A DNA stretch of 42,901 nt from Rhodanobacteraceae bacterium (GTDB lineage: Bacteria; Pseudomonadota; Gammaproteobacteria; Xanthomonadales; Rhodanobacteraceae), in assembly GCA_016790075.1 (NCBI GenBank), contig JAEUPP010000072.1, forward strand, positions 1 to 42,901. Reading direction: 5' to 3'. Below, one piece after another: positions 34,480 through 42,763 of this stretch. The stretch's first letter is position 1. Every line of letters starts with the position of its first letter. The notes under the pieces were generated by a model that had not been told where the DNA came from, did not search any database, and saw only the letters and a program-made list of their open reading frames with translations. The translations under genes and the position numbers were made by a program.

Positions 34480-34596
34480 ATGATTTCTCAGCGCATACGA
34501 ATTAGTCAGGCGTCGCCCGCAGTTCGAACTCCCCTCGACTATCGCGAACGCCATCATGAACTCCTCCGCTGCAGCCGTTGCGCCGTACCGCACTGA
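34480..34596 (+). CDS. Possible leader ORF upstream of the threonine deaminase gene (38 aa)
   Basis: An ATG with a good ribosome binding site (GGAGAAGG, 3-10 nt upstream) opens a frame MISQRIRISQASPAVR... of 38 residues. It ends 40 nt inside the next gene in a different frame. The next gene's own ATG (34556) has no such site, so this frame could feed ribosomes to it. Three of the first eight residues are Ile (one rare ATA codon), which is suggestive because the next enzyme is committed to isoleucine. There is no terminator between the two, so classical attenuation is not supported. Confidence 0.35.
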   Translation: MISQRIRISQASPAVRTPLDYRERHHELLRCSRCAVPH

Positions 34597-35554
34597 GACT
34601 TCGTCATTTTCAACCGCAACGGCCGCTGCGGCGGCACCGTTGCATATCGTCACCCCTCTGCTGACTACGCGCATTGGCGAGCTCGATGTAGCGCTGAAGC
34701 TCGACAACCTGCAGCCGGCGCGTTCGTTCAAGCTGCGCGGCATTGGCTTGTTGTGCCAGCATCATGCCGCCCGTGGCGTACGCCGCTTCGTCTGCTCGTC
34801 CGCCGGCAACGCTGGTTATGCCGTAGCCTGGGCCGGCCGCGCGCTGGGCATTCCCGTCACCGTCGTCATTCCCGAAACCACGCCAGCGTTCATGCGTGCT
34901 CGCATCAGTGCGCTCGGTGCTCAGTTGCGCTGCGAAGGTGCCGTCTGGGACGAAGCCAATGCAGTGGCGCTGCGGCTTGCTACGGAGCCCGGGGTAGCGT
35001 TTATCCCACCGTTTGACGATCCGCTGCTATGGCAAGGCCATGCCACGCTGGTCGAAGAATTGGCGCAGCAGTGCAGCGAGCAGCCCGACGCTATCCTGGT
35101 CGCCGTAGGCGGTGGCGGACTGTTGCTTGGCATACTCGAAGGCTTGCGCCGGGTCGGCTGGCACCACACGCGGGTGTTCGGTGTTGAACCGGAAGGTTCG
35201 GCCTCGCTCGCCGCAACACTGGCAACAGGGCGCGTGGTTGAACTTAGCGCACCGCGCAGTCTGGCGACCAGCCTTTGCGTCAAGCGCATCGCCCCAGCGC
35301 TGGTAACCGCCTGCCGCGGAGCCAACGTGGTGCCGCTGACGGTCAGTGATGCGGAAGCAACAGCCGCTTGCGTGCGCCTGGCCGAAGATCATGGCCAGAT
35401 GATAGAGCCCGCCTGTGGTGTTGCGCTCGCTCCTTTGTATACAAAAAAGGAGGCATTTGCCGGTCTGCGCCGTGTCGTCGCCGTCGTCTGTGGTGGGCAG
35501 GTCGTGACGCTGGGGGACCTGGCTCGCTGGCAGGGCGAGCAGGAACGTGCGTAG
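34556..35554 (+). CDS. Threonine/serine dehydratase of the animal SDH type, lacking a regulatory domain
   Basis: This PLP enzyme would deaminate threonine to 2-ketobutyrate (and serine to pyruvate). The position right after ilvGM makes it the likely IlvA of the operon. The 332 residues have the PLP Lys59 in PARSFKLRGIG, SSAGNAGYAVAWAGRALG, a PFDDPLLWQGHATLVEEL segment, the phosphate-binding AVGGGGLLLG, and EPACGVALAPLY and VVCGGQV near the end. This pattern resembles serine dehydratase of animals (FKIRGIG, CSSAGNAG, PPFDDPLIWEGH) more than E. coli IlvA. The ~150-residue ACT-like C-terminal domain that senses Ile and Val is absent. The first ~28 residues are Ala/Ser/Thr-rich and may not be translated. 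Confidence 0.88.
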   Translation: MNSSAAAVAPYRTETSSFSTATAAAAAPLHIVTPLLTTRIGELDVALKLDNLQPARSFKLRGIGLLCQHHAARGVRRFVCSSAGNAGYAVAWAGRALGIPVTVVIPETTPAFMRARISALGAQLRCEGAVWDEANAVALRLATEPGVAFIPPFDDPLLWQGHATLVEELAQQCSEQPDAILVAVGGGGLLLGILEGLRRVGWHHTRVFGVEPEGSASLAATLATGRVVELSAPRSLATSLCVKRIAPALVTACRGANVVPLTVSDAEATAACVRLAEDHGQMIEPACGVALAPLYTKKEAFAGLRRVVAVVCGGQVVTLGDLARWQGEQERA

Positions 35555-35595
35555 TGAGTCTCTCGCCGTGGCCGCGGTGCATCCATTCCCGGCAG

Positions 35596-35636
35596 CGCCG
35601 CGCTCACTGCCTGCTTTGCAGGCAGTGAGCGCGGCG
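35596..35636. terminator. Very long perfect hairpin at the end of the BCAA operon
   Basis: A perfect 19-bp stem (35596-35614 with 35618-35636) has a TTT loop. It lies between the deaminase stop and the end of the convergent PLC gene and should end transcription in both directions. There is no T-tract on either side. Confidence 0.6.
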
Positions 35637-35753
35637 GGGCGTCGGGCGTTCAGGGCAAGCAGGACTCGCAGCTCCACGCGGTCACAGCTCCCTTCTCTGC
35701 TTCCACCAATCAGGCGTCAGTGCATGATTCCTTCGGATCTGCGCTTTCCTGGC

Positions 35754-37352
35754 TCAGTCGTTGCTGTTGGTATCCCATTTGGCAGTGTTGCTGCCGTCAT
35801 AGATCACCAGATTGCCGTCAGCCTGCAGTACCAGGGTCTTGCCCTTGCCATTGGTATTGCTGTCCCATTTGGCACCACCGCTCGCCGGGTAGATCACCAG
35901 ATTGCCGTCGGTCTGGAACTCGACACGCTGTGCTCCGGTGCCATCGGTGTTGGCGTGCCACAGCGCGGGGCCGATGGGTATGCCGTAGTCGATGCGATAT
36001 AGCGCGAGATTGCCATCATCCTGCATGCTCAACAGCCGGGTGCGGGTACGGATGGACTGGTTCTTGTAGAGCGTGAGCCCGCCCGGCGCATAACTCAGTG
36101 TTCTTGCCAGATTGCCGGGGTTGTGAACGTTCTGGCCGTTGATTCTCCACTCGCCTTCGGTTTGCTGGTCATCGTGATTCAGCCAGACGTCGCTAAAGCC
36201 GGCGGCGGCGCGCGCAACACTGAGCTTGTTGTTGTCCACGCTGTTGCTGGGTACGCGGAAGTTATAGTTGCCGCCGTATTCCGCCTGACACCTGGCCTGG
36301 CCGGCGCTGAAACTTCCCGCCGTCAGGGTTACCTTCCAGCTGGAATCGCTGCTGTTCTGGCAGGCAAAGGGCAGGTTGTTGCTGCAGAGCCGGTCATCCC
36401 AGCGCCCGCTGCTGGTCTGGGCGGCGCAGTCCTGGACGCCGTTGTTGTTGTTGGGCTCGTTTTCACTCCAGCTCCATACGGCGGCAGGCAGGCGGCCGTC
36501 GCTGGGGCTCATATCGTCCAGTGCAACGATATTGGTGCCGCTGAGCAAGGCAGCGCGGATTTCGCTGGCATTCAAATGATCGGCTGCGCCGTCTTCCCAC
36601 AGGGTATTGATGGTGCCGACCAGGGTGCGGTCTTCCCATTCACGCGTGATATTGCCCAGCGTCATGAATGCCAGGTTGGCCCAGTTGCTGTTGCTGCTGC
36701 AGGTCTTGCTGCCGTAAACGAGTACTTTTTTACCACTTGATAAAATTTGTGATTTTGTCAATGTGGCTGGTATGTCCCTGCAGCTGCCGCTGGCATAGAC
36801 CCACGGGCCAATCCTGTCGGTGACCTGCTCGTACAGCTCCTGGTGGTGTCCCTTGCTGTGGTCTTCGATGTACAGCAGCAGAATCTGGCCTTCGCTGTCG
36901 CCACTGTTGAGCCAGTCGCGAATTTCGTCCAGCCCTTCGGTCAGGTATTTGTCGTTGATGCTGCACACGCCACTGCCACCGTTGTGGCACATCAGCAGTC
37001 GCTTGGGGTAGTCGAACAAGCTTTCCATCTTGGTCGTCCAGTGCGCGTCGATTTCAAGAAAGCGCCCACCCATGCGCAGCTGGTTGTAGATGCTGTACTT
37101 CTGCTGCGGATCCTGGTAGCGGCAGCCCTTGTTCAGATCACACGACCTGTAGGCGTCCGAATTGAAACTGTTGTGTGTGCCGATCATGCTCATTTCACCC
37201 AGCTGGGTGAAGGTATCGAGGCGGTTCTGCAGTGCAATCGCCTTGCCGGCCCAGCTGTTGCGGAAATCGTCAATCACACCGGCCGTGGCGGGCAGGGCTG
37301 TGGCCAGTAGCAATGCCATGGTGGTCAGCGCCCGGCGAAAGGGGGTTTTCAT
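35754..37352 (-). CDS. Secreted PI-PLC-like phosphodiesterase fused to C-type-lectin-like and bulb-lectin domains
   Basis: The 532-residue protein has a signal peptide (KTPFRRALTTMALLLATALPATA). Residues ~50-290 are PI-PLC X-like: catalytic His60 (SMIGTHNSFNS) and His123 (LLMCHNGGSG), metal-type E100/D102 (GGRFLEIDAHW), and LLLYIEDHSKGHH. Residues ~290-405 have C-type lectin features: WSWSENEPNNNN (EPN is the mannose-type calcium motif), SGRWDDRLCSNNLPFACQ. They are followed by a piece (CQAEYGGNYNFRVP, DVWLNHDD) that looks like the first half of another or a permuted lectin unit. Residues ~420-532 form a bulb-type lectin with three QxDGNLxxY sites at about 444, 480 and 510. GGAAGAG precedes the ATG. 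The middle carries an AT-rich stretch at 36725-36765. A sugar-targeted extracellular lipase role is inferred. Confidence 0.82.
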   Translation of the reverse strand: MKTPFRRALTTMALLLATALPATAGVIDDFRNSWAGKAIALQNRLDTFTQLGEMSMIGTHNSFNSDAYRSCDLNKGCRYQDPQQKYSIYNQLRMGGRFLEIDAHWTTKMESLFDYPKRLLMCHNGGSGVCSINDKYLTEGLDEIRDWLNSGDSEGQILLLYIEDHSKGHHQELYEQVTDRIGPWVYASGSCRDIPATLTKSQILSSGKKVLVYGSKTCSSNSNWANLAFMTLGNITREWEDRTLVGTINTLWEDGAADHLNASEIRAALLSGTNIVALDDMSPSDGRLPAAVWSWSENEPNNNNGVQDCAAQTSSGRWDDRLCSNNLPFACQNSSDSSWKVTLTAGSFSAGQARCQAEYGGNYNFRVPSNSVDNNKLSVARAAAGFSDVWLNHDDQQTEGEWRINGQNVHNPGNLARTLSYAPGGLTLYKNQSIRTRTRLLSMQDDGNLALYRIDYGIPIGPALWHANTDGTGAQRVEFQTDGNLVIYPASGGAKWDSNTNGKGKTLVLQADGNLVIYDGSNTAKWDTNSND

Positions 37353-37638
37353 CTTTACTCTTCCTTGTTTATTGGCAACACGCCGCATTTGGCGCTGGGG
37401 CGCATTCTAGGAAGAGACTATGGACGAATTGTGGATAAAGGTAAGACTGCGTTTAGGGTCGGTGGTCAGGCTTGTTTTCCAGCAGCAACCGGTGCCGAAG
37501 GCCGTTGCCCTGCAGGTAGTGCGATGGCGGCTGGTCGCTACCCCGCGCGCTCTGCAAAGAGACGGCAAGTTCATTCGCGCTGGATTGCGCAACATGTGGA
37601 TTGCAGATTGCCCCGGAGCTGCAACATGGCGAACCGAA

Positions 37639-38460
37639 TCACGGCGGCGCTACGAGCAGGAGCAGGCGTTTGCGCCAGCCGCGTGCCGTACGAAAGTCAT
37701 GCCACAGCCTCTGCGCTTCAGCGAGATGCACGTGCAGCGGGTTGCTGCTCCCGATCGGCTGGGTAAGTCCGTAGCGCACGGGCTCCTGTTCTGCCGCATA
37801 GGTACCGAACAGCCGGTCCCAGATCATCAGGATGGCGCCGTAGTTCCTGTCGATGTACTGCGGCTGTACGCCATGATGGACGCGGTGATTGCTTGGAGTG
37901 TTGAGCCAGCGGTCCAGCCAGGGCAGCTTGTCCACCGTTTCGGTATGTAGCCACTGCTGGTAGCCGAGTATCACGCCTAGCGCTGCGGCGACCAGTAGCG
38001 GGTCAAAGCCAACAAGGATGACCGGCACGTAGAACCAGGGGGAGGTGAACCCGTCGACGAAGGAAATCCGCAGCCCGACCGCCTGGTTGTACAGCGGCGA
38101 GCTGTGATGGACCGAATGCGCCAGCGCCCAGATGGTACGCACGCGATGGGCGACACGATGATCCCAGTAGTACATGAAGTCGACCGCGAGCAAAGCGAGC
38201 AGCGTCGACCACCAGGTCGTAGGAACGGTCCACGGAGCGAAATGTGCGGCGGTCGTGAATAGGGCGGTGATGAATGCGGTGACCAGAGGGGCCGCCAGCG
38301 CGGTGGGCAGCAACGGGCTGGCCGAGGCCAGCATTTCCAGCACGTGTTCGCGGCCGAGGCGGCGCTCGCGCCAATAGCGCCAGCATTCCAGCGGCAGTAG
38401 CGGAACGATCAGGGCGGCGGTGGCAAGCGCAATCAGGTCGAGCAGATCCGGCAAGGTCAT
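37639..38460 (-). CDS. Sterol desaturase/fatty acid hydroxylase family membrane enzyme
   Basis: The 273-residue protein has four to six hydrophobic segments and the di-iron His boxes of this family: DHRVAHR (HxxxH), HSVHHSS (HxxHH), HTETV and NHRVHHGVQPQYIDRNYGAILMIWDRLFGTY. Members use O2 and a di-iron centre to hydroxylate or desaturate lipids such as sterols, fatty acids or carotenoids. ATG 38460 is chosen; a TTG at 38478 would add six residues. It is divergent from a TetR regulator with a palindrome between them, so it is probably repressed by that regulator. The actual lipid substrate is unknown. Confidence 0.9.
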   Translation of the reverse strand: MTLPDLLDLIALATAALIVPLLPLECWRYWRERRLGREHVLEMLASASPLLPTALAAPLVTAFITALFTTAAHFAPWTVPTTWWSTLLALLAVDFMYYWDHRVAHRVRTIWALAHSVHHSSPLYNQAVGLRISFVDGFTSPWFYVPVILVGFDPLLVAAALGVILGYQQWLHTETVDKLPWLDRWLNTPSNHRVHHGVQPQYIDRNYGAILMIWDRLFGTYAAEQEPVRYGLTQPIGSSNPLHVHLAEAQRLWHDFRTARGWRKRLLLLVAPP

Positions 38461-38487
38461 GACGGGGTCCGATGTCAATTATATAAG

Positions 38488-38497
38488 TGAGCGCTCA
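38488..38497. promoter_or_regulatory. Palindromic operator between the desaturase and TetR genes
   Basis: TGAGCGCTCA is a perfect 10-bp palindrome in an AT-rich stretch (ATTATATAAG on the left, ATTCAATTTATTGAA on the right) 28 bp from the desaturase start and 70 bp from the tetR start. Position and symmetry fit the operator of the adjacent TetR-family protein. Confidence 0.6.
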
Positions 38498-38566
38498 TTC
38501 AATTTATTGAACCGCCGCCCGGCCGTCAAGTAACATCGGCCATCCGCTCAGAGTCGGTACAGGTCC

Positions 38567-39157
38567 ATGCGCAAGGCAAATCCTGAGCTTCAGCAGCAGC
38601 GGCGCCAGCAGATCCTCGACGGCGCGGAACGCTGTTTTCGCGCCAAGGGGTTTCATCAGGCGTCGATGCAGGACATTGCGCGCGAAGCCGGCGTGAGCAT
38701 GGGGCTGCTTTACCGCTACTTTGAAAACAAGGAGGCAATAGTCGCGAGTTTCGCGACGACAGACAGCGCGGGCGTGATTGCACTGATCGACGAACTCGCG
38801 GCGAGCCAGCGGCCTGTGGAGTTCATTCCAGGCATGATCCGGCGCCTGGCGCGCGAGTCGGCGGACCCGGACACCATGCGCCTCTACACCGAAGTCTTTG
38901 CCGAGTCGTTGCGCAATCCGCGGTTGTTTACTGCCTTGAGTGAAAGCGAGGACGGCGTGCGCCAGGCCATGATCAGCGCGATCAAGTCGCAGCAGGCGGC
39001 CGGCCGTCTCGCCCAGCTCGATGCCGGCGCGCTGGCTGACTTACTGTTCGGCCTGGTCGACGGCATCAGCCTGCGCGCGACGCTGGTACGGCAGTTCAAG
39101 CCGGCGGTGGCCGAGCGGCTGATTGGCACGATGCTCGCGAGCCTGCTGAAGCCGTAA
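38567..39157 (+). CDS. TetR-family transcriptional regulator
   Basis: The 196-residue protein has the TetR helix-turn-helix in residues ~10-57 (RQQILDGAERCFRAKGFHQASMQDIAREAGVSMGLLYRYFENKEAIVASF). The C-terminal ligand domain is helical with MRLYTEVFAESLRNPRLFTAL and ALADLLFGLVDGISLRATLVRQ, typical of the TetR_C group seen with lipid or drug-related operons. It probably represses the divergent desaturase gene and itself through the palindrome at 38488. The ligand could be a fatty acid or similar, by inference from the neighbour. Confidence 0.92.
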   Translation: MRKANPELQQQRRQQILDGAERCFRAKGFHQASMQDIAREAGVSMGLLYRYFENKEAIVASFATTDSAGVIALIDELAASQRPVEFIPGMIRRLARESADPDTMRLYTEVFAESLRNPRLFTALSESEDGVRQAMISAIKSQQAAGRLAQLDAGALADLLFGLVDGISLRATLVRQFKPAVAERLIGTMLASLLKP

Positions 39158-39250
39158 AGCCGGACAGGAATGACATCGCTGCCTCAGGGTGCCCGGCGAG
39201 ATGAAAGCGGCTTGCGGCTACACTCGGCCGTCCCCGCCAGAGGTAACTCC

Positions 39251-40735
39251 ATGCTCACCACCCTAGGCGCCTTGCTGCTTTCGCTGGTTCCGCATGCGGC
39301 CAGCGCTGATGCGGTGAAGCTGGGTAGTCTCACGTTTGAACGCTGCGAGTTGACACAGCCGCGCTCGGCCGCGACGACGGCGGCCTGGTGCGCACCATTT
39401 TCGCAGGCGGAAAATCGCGCGTTGCCGGATGGGCGCCAGATCGCGTTCCGGCTCGCGCTGATCAGGAGCGATGCGGCCACGGTGGCGGACGATCCACTGG
39501 TGCTGCTGGCCGGCGGTCCCGGTCAGGCAGCGACCGAGTCCTGGCCGCAAGTGGCTGCGGCACTGGCGCCAGCGCGTCGCACGCGGCATGTGATCCTGCT
39601 CGATCAGCGCGGCACCGGCGGCTCGAATGCGCTGCGCTGCGACGAGGTTGCAGAGCAGGGCGGCGATGTGCGTCAGGCGGCACTCGCGCAGGCCGTCGAT
39701 GTCGAACGTGCGCAGGCGCTGACCAGGCGTTGCCTCTCGAGTCTGGTCGGCCGGGCCGATCCTGCGCAGTACACCACGAGCGCCGCGGTCGAAGATCTCG
39801 AAGCGCTGCGCCAGGCCTTGGGAGCGCCACAGCTGAACCTGGTCGGTATTTCCTATGGCACGCGCCTTGCGCAGCAGTATGCGCGGCGCTACCCCGCCGG
39901 CGTGCGCAGCCTGGTGCTGGACGGTGTAGCGCCGAACGAGGTCGTGCTCGGAGCCGATTTCGCCCGCTCGCTGGACGAGGCCCTGCGTGCGCGTTTCGCA
40001 CTCTGTACCGCCGACAGCGCCTGCGCGGCGCGCTTCGGTGACGTGTATGCCGATTTGTACACATTGCGCGAAAAGCTCAGGCAGAAGGCACAGCCGGTCA
40101 GCCTGCGCGACCCTCTGACCTTTGCGGCGCTGGCGCATGAGCTCGATGCTGACACCTTCGCCGGGCTCGTGCGCCTGTATGCCTACACGCCGGAAACCGC
40201 CGCGCTGCTGCCGTTGGCCATACACGAGGCGGCAAACGGCAATGCCGCGCCGCTGATGGGGCAGGCCAGCCTGATCAGTTCGGATCTTGGTGCAACCCTG
40301 ACCTCGGGCATGGGCTTGTCGGTGATCTGCAGCGAAGATGCTGACCTGCTGCAGCCACGTCCGGAGGATGCGGCGCTGATACTCGGCGACGACTTCATCC
40401 GCGCCGTGCGTGCACAGTGTGCCATCTGGCCACGCGGCGTCCGGCCGGAGGATTTCCACATGGCGTTGCAGTCAGACCTGCCCAGCCTGTTGCTGTCCGG
40501 GCAGTACGACCCAGTAACGCCGCCGCGCTACGGCGAGCAGGTCGCGCGGGGGCTCAGCCATGCGCGCCATCTTGTTGCGCCGGGACAAGGCCATAACGTC
40601 ATCGGCCGCGGTTGTATTCCACGCCTGGTCGCGCGTTTCATCGAGAAACTCGAAACCGCTGAACTCGATGCGGGCTGTATCGCCGACCTGGGGCCCACGC
40701 CGTTCTTCCTCGACTACAACGGAGCCAGCCCATGA
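39251..40735 (+). CDS. Secreted alpha/beta-hydrolase, S33/tripeptidyl aminopeptidase type
   Basis: The 494-residue protein has a signal peptide (MLTTLGALLLSLVPHAASA) and an alpha/beta-hydrolase fold of the proline iminopeptidase/TAP group. Seen: the oxyanion region LLAGGPGQAA, ILLDQRGTGGSN, nucleophile Ser in LVGISYGTRLAQQYA, LVLDGVAPNEV, Asp in LLLSGQYDPVTPPRYG and His in PGQGHNVIGRGC. It should cut amino-terminal residues or small peptides in the periplasm or outside. ATG 39251 is chosen for the signal peptide; the upstream in-frame region lacks one. Its stop overlaps the ABC ATPase start by 4 nt (ATGA), so it is in operon with an exporter. Confidence 0.88.
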   Translation: MLTTLGALLLSLVPHAASADAVKLGSLTFERCELTQPRSAATTAAWCAPFSQAENRALPDGRQIAFRLALIRSDAATVADDPLVLLAGGPGQAATESWPQVAAALAPARRTRHVILLDQRGTGGSNALRCDEVAEQGGDVRQAALAQAVDVERAQALTRRCLSSLVGRADPAQYTTSAAVEDLEALRQALGAPQLNLVGISYGTRLAQQYARRYPAGVRSLVLDGVAPNEVVLGADFARSLDEALRARFALCTADSACAARFGDVYADLYTLREKLRQKAQPVSLRDPLTFAALAHELDADTFAGLVRLYAYTPETAALLPLAIHEAANGNAAPLMGQASLISSDLGATLTSGMGLSVICSEDADLLQPRPEDAALILGDDFIRAVRAQCAIWPRGVRPEDFHMALQSDLPSLLLSGQYDPVTPPRYGEQVARGLSHARHLVAPGQGHNVIGRGCIPRLVARFIEKLETAELDAGCIADLGPTPFFLDYNGASP

Positions 40736-41466
40736 TCGAGGTCGATGATTTGCACAAGTCCTTCGGCGCGGTGAAGGCTGTCGATGGTGTCAGTTTCGTT
40801 GCGCGCGACGGCGAGATCACGGGCCTGCTCGGCCCGAACGGGGCGGGCAAGACCACGACCCTGCGCATGCTCTATACCTTGATGACGCCTGATCGCGGCG
40901 CGGTGCGTGTTGATGGTATCGACGCGCAGCGCGATGCCGATGCGGTGCGCCGCCGCCTGGGAGTGCTGCCGGATGCGCGCGGGCTGTACAAGCGGCTGAC
41001 GGCGCGGGAGAACATCGAGTACTTCGCGCGCCTGCAGGGGCTCGATGCGGCAAGCATGAAAACGCGTTGTGATCAGCTCATTGCGGCGCTGGAGATGCAG
41101 GACATTGCGGCGCGGCGCAGCGAAGGTTTTTCGCAGGGCCAGCGCGTCAAGACGGCGATCGCCCGCGCGCTGGTGCATGATCCGCGCAATGTGATACTCG
41201 ATGAGCCGACCAATGGTCTGGACGTCATGGCCACGCGTGCGATGCGGCGCTTCCTGCGTCGCCTGCGTGACGAAGGACGCTGTGTGCTGTTTTCCAGTCA
41301 CATCATGCAGGAGGTTGCTGCGCTCTGCGATCGCATCGTGGTGATCGCGGGCGGCCGCGTTGTCGCTGATGGCCGAGCGGACGAGTTGCGAGCCCAGACC
41401 GGTGCAGCGAACCTCGAAGATGCGTTTGTACACATCATCGGCAGCGACGAGGGGTTGGCCGCATGA
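40732..41466 (+). CDS. ABC transporter ATP-binding protein (NatA-like)
   Basis: The 244-residue protein has Walker A GPNGAGKTT (34-42), a signature motif FSQGQ in place of LSGGQ (GFSQGQRVKTAIARAL), Walker B NVILDEPTNGLDV and the switch His in VLFSSHIMQEV. It matches the ATPase of ABC-2 type exporters such as NatAB. It overlaps the peptidase gene upstream and the permease gene downstream by 4 nt each. It powers the membrane partner in the next gene. The exported substrate is unknown; sodium export is one possibility known for NatAB. Confidence 0.92.
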   Translation: MIEVDDLHKSFGAVKAVDGVSFVARDGEITGLLGPNGAGKTTTLRMLYTLMTPDRGAVRVDGIDAQRDADAVRRRLGVLPDARGLYKRLTARENIEYFARLQGLDAASMKTRCDQLIAALEMQDIAARRSEGFSQGQRVKTAIARALVHDPRNVILDEPTNGLDVMATRAMRRFLRRLRDEGRCVLFSSHIMQEVAALCDRIVVIAGGRVVADGRADELRAQTGAANLEDAFVHIIGSDEGLAA

Positions 41467-42638
41467 ATGCCGTGCTGGTGGTCTTCCTCAAGGAAGTCGT
41501 CGAAAACCTGCGCGACCGGCGCTCGATCATCAACGCCCTGGTGCTGGGGCCGCTGCTGGGGCCGCTGCTGTTCGCCGCACTGACCTCGCTGATGATCACG
41601 CGCGAGCTTGATCGCAGTGAAAAGCCGATCGAAGTGTCCATCGTCGGTGCCGAGCACGCGCCGAACCTGGTTGCCTTCCTGCGCCAGAACGGTGTGCGGC
41701 CCAAGCCAGCTGTCGCGGATCCCGAAACCCGCATACGTCTGCAGGAAGAGGACATGGTGCTGCGTATTCCGGACACCTATGCGCAGGCTTGGTCGGCGGG
41801 CAAGACCGCACAGATTGAACTGCTCTACGACTCCTCGCAACGCGATTCGGCTACGCCGGTGGAACGGCTGCGCGGGTTGGTACAGGCCTATTCGAGCCAG
41901 AACGGTGCGATGCGGCTGATGGCGCGCGGCCTGTCACCGGCGGTCGCCTCGCCGCTGATCGTGGCCACGCGTGATCAGTCCACGCCACAAAGCCGCAGCG
42001 GTCTGTTGTTCGCGATGCTGCCGTATTTTCTGATCCTGTCGGCCTTCATGGGTGGCATGTACCTCGCGATCGACACGACTGCGGGCGAGCGCGAACGGCA
42101 GTCGCTGGAACCGCTGTTCGTCAATCCGGTGGCGCGTTCACGCATACTCGCGGGCAAGCTGGGTGCGACGTTCGCGTTCGCCATGGCAAGCCTCGCGTTG
42201 TCGCTGATTGCATTCGGCTATACCGGTCGTCTTATTCCCACCGATCGCATCGGCATGGTGCTCGACTTTGGTCCACGTTTTGCCGCGACCGCATTGCTGG
42301 TAATGCTGCCGCTGGTGTTGCTCGCCAGCTGCCTGCAGACATTGATCGCTGCGTTCGCAAAGAGCTATCGCGAAGCACAGACTTACCTGTCGCTGCTGAT
42401 GCTGATACCCATGCTGCCCTCTGCCATGCTGGCGGTAGTGCCGCTGAAGGCGCAGGCCTGGATGTTCTCGGTGCCGCTGCTGAGTCAGCATCTGATCGTC
42501 ACGCGCCTGGTGCGTGCCGAGACGGTGACGGCGCAGCAACTGCTGCTTTGCCTGACTTGCGGTACGGCGATTGCCGCGGTTTTGGCCTGGGTGACGGCGC
42601 GGGTTTATCGGTCGGAGCGGCTGGCAATTTCGGGCTGA
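41463..42638 (+). CDS. ABC-2 type transporter permease (NatB-like)
   Basis: The 391-residue membrane protein starts with FLKEVVENLRDRRSIINALVLGPLLGPLLFAAL, which is the typical NatB/ABC-2 beginning (cytoplasmic coupling helix, then first membrane span). A ~150-residue extracytoplasmic loop follows (IEVSIVGAEHAPNLV...). Five or so membrane spans follow: LLFAMLPYFLILSAFMGGMYLAID, FAFAMASLALSLIAFGYTG, FAATALLVMLPLVLLASCLQTLI, TYLSLLMLIPMLPSAML and LLLCLTCGTAIAAVLAWV. TAGERERQSLEPLFVNPVARSRILAGK is a conserved cytoplasmic motif of the group. It is the last gene of the peptidase-ATPase-permease operon. Confidence 0.9.
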   Translation: MNAVLVVFLKEVVENLRDRRSIINALVLGPLLGPLLFAALTSLMITRELDRSEKPIEVSIVGAEHAPNLVAFLRQNGVRPKPAVADPETRIRLQEEDMVLRIPDTYAQAWSAGKTAQIELLYDSSQRDSATPVERLRGLVQAYSSQNGAMRLMARGLSPAVASPLIVATRDQSTPQSRSGLLFAMLPYFLILSAFMGGMYLAIDTTAGERERQSLEPLFVNPVARSRILAGKLGATFAFAMASLALSLIAFGYTGRLIPTDRIGMVLDFGPRFAATALLVMLPLVLLASCLQTLIAAFAKSYREAQTYLSLLMLIPMLPSAMLAVVPLKAQAWMFSVPLLSQHLIVTRLVRAETVTAQQLLLCLTCGTAIAAVLAWVTARVYRSERLAISG

Positions 42639-42763
42639 GTGGATTAGCCCTTCCCAGGTCGCGGAGTCATGCGTTGCGATGGTCGGCCAAATCCCAGCCT
42701 GCACCTTTTTCGATCGAACTGATTAATGGCGTGCTTGATAAACGCGGCTGCCAATGGCTGGCA

